From NCBI GenBank assembly GCA_011777135.1, contig JAABVY010000142.1, positions 1,201 to 10,653 of the forward strand: a stretch of 9,453 bases of DNA, written 5' to 3'. Position 1 is the first letter of the stretch. Every line of letters begins with the position of its first letter. The notes beneath the pieces were generated by a model, which saw only the letters and a program-made list of their open reading frames with translations, ran no database searches and had not been told where the DNA came from. This DNA comes from Candidatus Zixiibacteriota bacterium (lineage in GTDB: Bacteria > Zixibacteria > MSB-5A5 > JAABVY01). Position numbers and translations under genes: made by a program. This document shows, one piece after another, positions 5,807 through 9,453 of the stretch.

Positions 5807-6706
5807 GTGAGATTTTTTAAGGCCCTTGTTCTGGCCGTATTGATTATCGTTTTTCTTTGCAGTGTTGTTTCAGCAGATTTCACTGCAAAGACCAAGACCA
5901 CGACATCGGGAATCATGGGTATGGGAGGCATGACATCAGAGACTGCATATTTTATAAAGGGTGATAAAGTAGCGATTGCATATACGATGGAGATGTCTTC
6001 AATGGGACAGGGCCCAAAAGGCGGCAATTCTACTAAAATGATCTTTCGCAATGGTGGTAAGGAACTGGTTATCATAAACAATAACGAGGGTACATATTCC
6101 ATTCTGGATGAAAAAATGATTGATTCAATGGCCACCATGATTAGAACTCTGGGCGGCAAGGCGGACAGTTTAATGGAAAATATGACTGTAGATACTATGG
6201 AGGCTAAAATTACTGACAGCACCAGGGAGATCCAGGGCCTCAAGGCCAATGAAATGTCAATGAATATGCATATTAGCATGATGGTTCAGATGATGGGTCC
6301 CGAGCCGACACCGCTTAATGTCAAGATGAATGGAAGCATGTGGGGCACAAAGGACTTTGCTGAACATAAAACCTATGCCGAAATGGTCGGGGAAGCCTCG
6401 AGCCTTCTGATGACTGGTTCAAGCGGCGGTTTTTCCGGCATGATGCCCTTTATGGAGACTTTCGGAATCGACCAGGCTACAATGGATGAGGTTATGAAGT
6501 TCACCGCCTATATTCCTCTTGAAGGCATGTTCACTGTTAAAATGGACATTCCCAATATGCCGATGAATATGACCATTAATACTGAGCTGCTGGAGACCTC
6601 GAAAGAAAATATTCCTGATTCCGAGTTCAAGATCCCGGAAGATATGGAGCAGGTTGAGCCCGATTTCGATTTCTCGGGTGGAGGAATGGGATTTCCCGGT
6701 ATGTGA
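5807..6706 (+). CDS. Exported paralog D: methionine-rich secreted/periplasmic protein, DUF4412-like family
   Basis: A 299-residue protein starting at GTG 5807; the long AGGAGGAGG at 5793-5801 supports it, and the ATG at 5805 reads straight into TGA. The signal peptide covers residues 1-23 (cleavage V-S-A before Asp24). The mature chain follows the family plan: TTTSGIMGMG, the EIQGLKANE motif, G-S-M-W (W179), IPLEGMFTVKMD, and a C-terminal EFKIPEDME. Two oddities stand out. The conserved family Cys is replaced by Ala147, and methionine is extremely frequent (about 38 of 299 residues), in clusters such as EMSMNMHISMM and MPMNM. The C-terminus ends in a Gly/Met-rich tail. Met-rich exported proteins sometimes bind copper or act as oxidant sinks, but nothing here proves that. 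It follows the tube gene and probably shares its transcript. Confidence 0.8.
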   Translation: MRFFKALVLAVLIIVFLCSVVSADFTAKTKTTTSGIMGMGGMTSETAYFIKGDKVAIAYTMEMSSMGQGPKGGNSTKMIFRNGGKELVIINNNEGTYSILDEKMIDSMATMIRTLGGKADSLMENMTVDTMEAKITDSTREIQGLKANEMSMNMHISMMVQMMGPEPTPLNVKMNGSMWGTKDFAEHKTYAEMVGEASSLLMTGSSGGFSGMMPFMETFGIDQATMDEVMKFTAYIPLEGMFTVKMDIPNMPMNMTINTELLETSKENIPDSEFKIPEDMEQVEPDFDFSGGGMGFPGM

Positions 6707-6753
6707 CAGTAGTACATTATATATTAAAATTCTCTTTTCGGCGGGGAATTTCG

Positions 6754-7002
6754 ATGTCTGCGAAAACGAAAAAGGAGATTACGGTTTGGCTTCTCGTGGC
6801 GGGGGCCTGACAGACAGTCAGTCAGGGCGGGCCTGAAAGCAGATCCTGGATTATGAAGTTTGAAACAAGCTGCCTTGATATCTCGTTTGATAAGGTGCTG
6901 GACGATGAATTTGAAATCTTGATAGGATTTCGGAAGGCCCGCAATGCTTTTTACAGGATCGGACCTTCTTTTATATCCGGATTTGAAAATGGTTTGCTTT
7001 AG
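6754..7002 (+). pseudogene. Putative decayed C-terminal fragment of a sixth exported paralog
   Basis: The 334-base gap between D and E holds no full gene, but one frame reads from ATG 6754 to TAG 7000-7002, broken by a single TGA at 6808-6810. From 6844 the peptide aligns without gaps to the C-terminal tail of paralog E (its residues 261-290). LDISFDKVLDDEFE matches VDMNFDKISDPVFE, followed by I-G-F against A-G-F; about 10 of 30 positions are identical and most others similar. The rest of the gene is missing. The 49-codon piece from ATG 6853 has no good Shine-Dalgarno. Best read as a relic of duplication and deletion. Chance similarity of a short segment is possible, and no statistics could be computed. 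Confidence 0.42.
6803..6836 (+). repeat. Short direct and inverted repeats in the D-E gap
   Basis: GGGCCTGA occurs at 6803-6810 and again at 6829-6836. Between them CCTGAC (6806-6811) is complementary to GTCAGG (6821-6826), and a GACAGACAGTCAGTCAG stretch shows slippage-like repetition. This may mark the junction of a deletion, or form a weak hairpin downstream of paralog D. No T-run follows. Confidence 0.35.
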
Positions 7003-7011
7003 ATAGAGATG

Positions 7012-7017
7012 TATAAT
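7012..7017 (+). promoter_or_regulatory. Possible -10 element upstream of paralog E
   Basis: A perfect TATAAT lies 23 bases before the start of paralog E, in an AT-rich stretch. No good -35 lies 16-18 bases upstream; TTGAAA at 6983-6988 is 23 bases away. A separate promoter for E and sheath 2 is possible but weakly supported. Confidence 0.25.
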
Positions 7018-7040
7018 AAAAATCAACAACAGGATGAGAG

Positions 7041-7946
7041 ATGAAAAAGCTATTAAATCCGGCATGCCTGATTCTTGTATTCAGCATTTTTGCATGCCCC
7101 GCTGCCAACGCTGACATCACGATCGAGATGAAATCCTCAGTGTCCGGAATACCTTTTTTGCGAGTATTTGAGATCGACCAGATAACGGGCATACGCGGAA
7201 GCGAGGTCTTTACCGCCACCGAAGGCGAGATAGACGTTGGAGATACGGCCATTTCCTTCAGGTCGAGCACCTATATGAATACCTTCAACGAGTTGATTCG
7301 TTTCTGCAACTGGACCGATTCAACCTGCAAACTGATAGATTTGACGGGGCTGGATCAGATCCTGTCGTCGGACACTTTCATGATGTTGATGGATACGCTG
7401 GATTACTACCTCGATTTAGCGTCGCAATATGTCATGATTGATTCGGCCGAGATGACCAGGACCGGCAACAGCCAGAAGGTTTCAGGTTATGATTGCGATG
7501 AGGTCCTGTTTACATTGAGCGGGAGCGCTAATCCGCCTCTGCCGCAGATGCCGGGGGACATCAAGTTCAGTGTGAGCGGGTCATCATGGATAACCGATGA
7601 TTTTCCCAACTATGATGAGTACCGGAATGCTATTGCCAAAATGACAGAAAGATATCTAACTCCTGAAGTGTGGGATATATTTAAAAAGATTCTTGGCAGA
7701 TTTGGAATCAGTGGTACTTATTTGGACAAGTCTCTCGAGCTCTGGCAGTATCTTTATGTCGAAATGGCTATCAATGTCAAAGTAGAATTGTGGTCTGAGA
7801 ATATGGATGTGCCCTCGATGGCTTTCAATATCAGATTCAATTCCGTGCTGGTCGACATGAATTTTGACAAGATTTCGGACCCGGTATTTGAAGCACCGGC
7901 TGGTTTCGAAACAGAGACGGTTGATTTATTTAAATTGATGAGATAG
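7041..7946 (+). CDS. Exported paralog E: envelope or secreted protein, DUF4412-like family
   Basis: A 301-residue protein from ATG 7041, preceded by AGGATGAGAG. Its leader allows two readings: signal peptidase I cleavage at A-N-A before Asp25, or lipidation at Cys19 within I-F-A-C, a box nearly identical to that of paralog A. The Cys is followed by P-A-A-N-A-D, and D-I-T-I-E aligns with the mature start of D, so cleavage at Asp25 seems slightly more likely. Family marks are the VSGIPFLRV start, KVSGYDCDE with Cys152, G-S-S-W (W183) 31 residues later, and the C-terminal EAPAGFETE. An extra pair, Cys89 and Cys96 (FCNWTDSTCK), could form a disulfide after export. It lies between the relic and sheath 2, with a 56-base gap to the latter. 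Function unknown. Confidence 0.8.
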   Translation: MKKLLNPACLILVFSIFACPAANADITIEMKSSVSGIPFLRVFEIDQITGIRGSEVFTATEGEIDVGDTAISFRSSTYMNTFNELIRFCNWTDSTCKLIDLTGLDQILSSDTFMMLMDTLDYYLDLASQYVMIDSAEMTRTGNSQKVSGYDCDEVLFTLSGSANPPLPQMPGDIKFSVSGSSWITDDFPNYDEYRNAIAKMTERYLTPEVWDIFKKILGRFGISGTYLDKSLELWQYLYVEMAINVKVELWSENMDVPSMAFNIRFNSVLVDMNFDKISDPVFEAPAGFETETVDLFKLMR

Positions 7947-7947
7947 A

Positions 7948-7977
7948 CGGCCGTTTTTTCGTGTGAAGATTCGGCCG
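7948..7977 (+). other. Intercistronic hairpin between paralog E and sheath 2
   Basis: CGGCCG (7948-7953) and CGGCCG (7972-7977) can pair, continued past a small TT/TT internal loop by TTTTC with GAAGA around a GTGT loop. The T-run is inside the arm rather than after the stem, so it is not a standard terminator. A third such element in the operon gaps. Confidence 0.4.
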
Positions 7978-8002
7978 CATTGAAGTTCATGGAAGAACAT
8001 TA

Positions 8003-9453
8003 ATGCCTGAATACTATGCACCCGGCGTACATATTGAAAAAGAGAGCCGCGGCGAGCGCTACCTCGAAATAGTCAAGACCGACTGTGCGGTTTTCCTGGG
8101 ACTTACCGAACGAGGTCCGGTGGGGAAACCATTGCGCATAAGCTCATTCAATGATTTCAAGAATAGTTTCGGCAGTTTCCTGCCCGGCAGCTATTTACCC
8201 TACGCCGTTTATGGCTTCTTTCTGAATGGCGGCAGGGAATGCTATATCATCAGGGTTGCCCATGTCAACCGACGCCGCAATGAAGAGGTAATCCAGACCG
8301 CCTCAGGTAATCTGAAATCGCTTGAACAAAAATCCCTTTATGAGGTGAGTGCCTCATCAGGCGGCAGCTGGGGCAATAAAGTCTCGCTGGAAATTCAGCC
8401 TTCACGCCAGAAAATCAAAACCTATGCCGAGCAGAATCTGGAGCGTTCCAGCAGCAGTATACGGCTGGCCAATGCCAGGCATTTTGTGAGTGGGGATATA
8501 GTCAAGATCAAATCCGGGGGCAATGTTGAATATGTGGAGATTGCAGGGATTCGAGGACAGACTATCGAACTGGCTGAATCCGGTTTGCGGAGACGCTATC
8601 CCTCGGGTGAAAGAACTGAAATAAGCCCGATAAGGTATGATTTGCAGATCCGCTATGGCGACCAGAAGGAAAATCTCAGCAATCTATCACCGGCCATTAA
8701 TTCGAAGAGGTTTGTAGTAGATTTCGTAAATAAGGAGTCTCGTTTTATCAGGATGAAATCTGCCGGAGATGGTAAAAAAGTTTTTCCAAAACCGGGCAAG
8801 CTGAGCTTGAAAGGCGGAAAAGACGGTATTTCGACTATCATTCCGGACGATTACCTCGGCCTTTCCGAAAAGTCCGGAAAAAGGTATGGGATGCGCCTTT
8901 TAGATGAGCTCGATGAGGGAGGTATAATTGCGCTGCCTGACCTGCATACTCATCAGGACAGCAGCAGCTTCGGTGGAAGAAAGGGAGTGAGTGCAGTTTT
9001 GCGGGCGGCAATCGATTATGTCGAGAATTCCAGATACCGCTTTTTGCTGATTGATCCGCCGCCCGGATATGAGATAGAAAATGTGCAGAGCTGGCGGGAA
9101 GAGTTCGATACCTCTTATGCGGCGGTTGCCTATCCCTGGCTCAAGGCCAAGGTCTTTCAATCGGAACAATTGCTGCCCATGAAACTGGTGCCTCCTTCCG
9201 GTTATGTGGCTGGAATGATGGCGGCCATGGATCTTGCCGAGGGCACCCATCACTCATTTGCGAATCGTGAGATCGAGGGTATCGTCGATACTGAATATCC
9301 TCTCATGCAAGCCGATACAGAGATCCTTAATCCAGACGGTATCAACACTGTGCTGGCTTTTCCGGGACGCGGAATTCGCGTCTGGGGAGCTCGTACGCTC
9401 TCTTCCGATGCCGGCTTCAGATATATAAATGTGCGGCGCACATTCAACATGAT
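8003..9453 (+). CDS. Contractile tail sheath protein 2 (long form), 3' truncated by window
   Basis: Reads without a stop for 483 codons to the window edge. Start ATG 8003 has GGAAGA six bases upstream and gives MPEYYAPGVHIEKES, parallel to sheath 1. The N-terminal domain runs to about residue 86 (YGFFLNGGRECYI). Then comes a large variable region of about 200 residues, including SGGSWGNKV (W123) and beta-rich sequence with SGDIVKIKSGG. The core resumes at Y-L-G-L (284) with GIIALPDL, DYVENSRYRF, PPSGYVAGMM, and the C-terminal domain with ILNPDGIN and GIRVWGART (from 457). By comparison with sheath 1, roughly 100 residues are missing, so the full protein should be near 580. The extra domain would lie on the outer surface of the sheath. 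It is a different paralog from sheath 1, not a recent copy; both might build one mixed sheath or two particle types. Confidence 0.94.
   Translation, partial: MPEYYAPGVHIEKESRGERYLEIVKTDCAVFLGLTERGPVGKPLRISSFNDFKNSFGSFLPGSYLPYAVYGFFLNGGRECYIIRVAHVNRRRNEEVIQTASGNLKSLEQKSLYEVSASSGGSWGNKVSLEIQPSRQKIKTYAEQNLERSSSSIRLANARHFVSGDIVKIKSGGNVEYVEIAGIRGQTIELAESGLRRRYPSGERTEISPIRYDLQIRYGDQKENLSNLSPAINSKRFVVDFVNKESRFIRMKSAGDGKKVFPKPGKLSLKGGKDGISTIIPDDYLGLSEKSGKRYGMRLLDELDEGGIIALPDLHTHQDSSSFGGRKGVSAVLRAAIDYVENSRYRFLLIDPPPGYEIENVQSWREEFDTSYAAVAYPWLKAKVFQSEQLLPMKLVPPSGYVAGMMAAMDLAEGTHHSFANREIEGIVDTEYPLMQADTEILNPDGINTVLAFPGRGIRVWGARTLSSDAGFRYINVRRTFNM

Noticed and set aside
5791..6279. 162-codon reverse-strand frame with hydrophobic content
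   Set aside because: It lies antisense to paralog D, which has a strong Shine-Dalgarno, signal peptide and family motifs. The long shadow comes from D's Met/Asn-rich codons.
6806..6826. In-frame TGA at 6808 plus hairpin as a selenocysteine site
   Set aside because: The stem is only 6 bp, contains the TGA itself, and the surrounding protein looks like a decayed paralog; a nonsense mutation is simpler.
6724..7065. 113-codon reverse-strand frame across the D-E gap
   Set aside because: No ribosome site or recognisable motif, and it runs into the start of paralog E. The forward-strand match to the paralog tail explains the region better.
8900..9253. 117-codon reverse-strand frame near the right edge
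   Set aside because: Antisense to an uninterrupted, clearly conserved sheath 2 reading frame.

Overview
All convincing genes lie on the + strand and belong to a contractile injection system (phage-tail-like particle, eCIS type) interleaved with a family of exported proteins. Base composition is moderate (roughly mid-40s to 50% GC by eye). Strong Shine-Dalgarno sites (AGGAGG, GGAGG) precede several genes, GTG and TTG starts are used, and two products carry lipoprotein signals. Together these suggest a diderm, SD-using environmental bacterium rather than a typical Bacteroidota. An uncultured lineage of the Zixibacteria/Latescibacterota kind is only a guess.

Layout. (1) Bases 3-268: the end of a T4 gp26-like baseplate assembly chaperone with a CxxC motif, overlapping by one base a complete 55-residue DUF6760-like gene; both look like the end of an upstream eCIS module. 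(2) 296-3118: three paralogous exported proteins, A and B (lipoproteins) and C (cleaved signal peptide), closed by a strong terminator at 3158-3190. (3) 3296-3324: a sigma70-like promoter whose 17-base spacer carries a perfect GAAC-ATAT-GTTC palindrome, identical to the core of the Gram-positive-type LexA (SOS) box. (4) 3397-5732: DUF4255/Pvc16-like cap protein, short sheath, gp19-like tube. (5) 5807-7946: two more paralogs, D (methionine-rich) and E, with an apparent decayed C-terminal fragment of a sixth copy between them. (6) 8003 to the window edge: a second, larger sheath gene, truncated by the window.

How it may work together. Tube and sheath form the contractile particle, and the DUF4255 protein probably caps it. 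The five exported proteins share one architecture: signal sequence, beta-rich N half, a conserved Cys about 30 residues before a G-x-x-W motif, and a C-terminal P-x-G-Y/F tail. They resemble DUF4412-type proteins. Their repeated placement inside the structural gene cluster suggests an envelope-side partner of the particle, but no function can be read from sequence. Perfect or near-perfect hairpins without U-tracts sit in three intercistronic gaps (after sheath 1, tube and paralog E) and may tune mRNA stability or stoichiometry. No tRNA, rRNA, CRISPR array or insertion sequence was seen.
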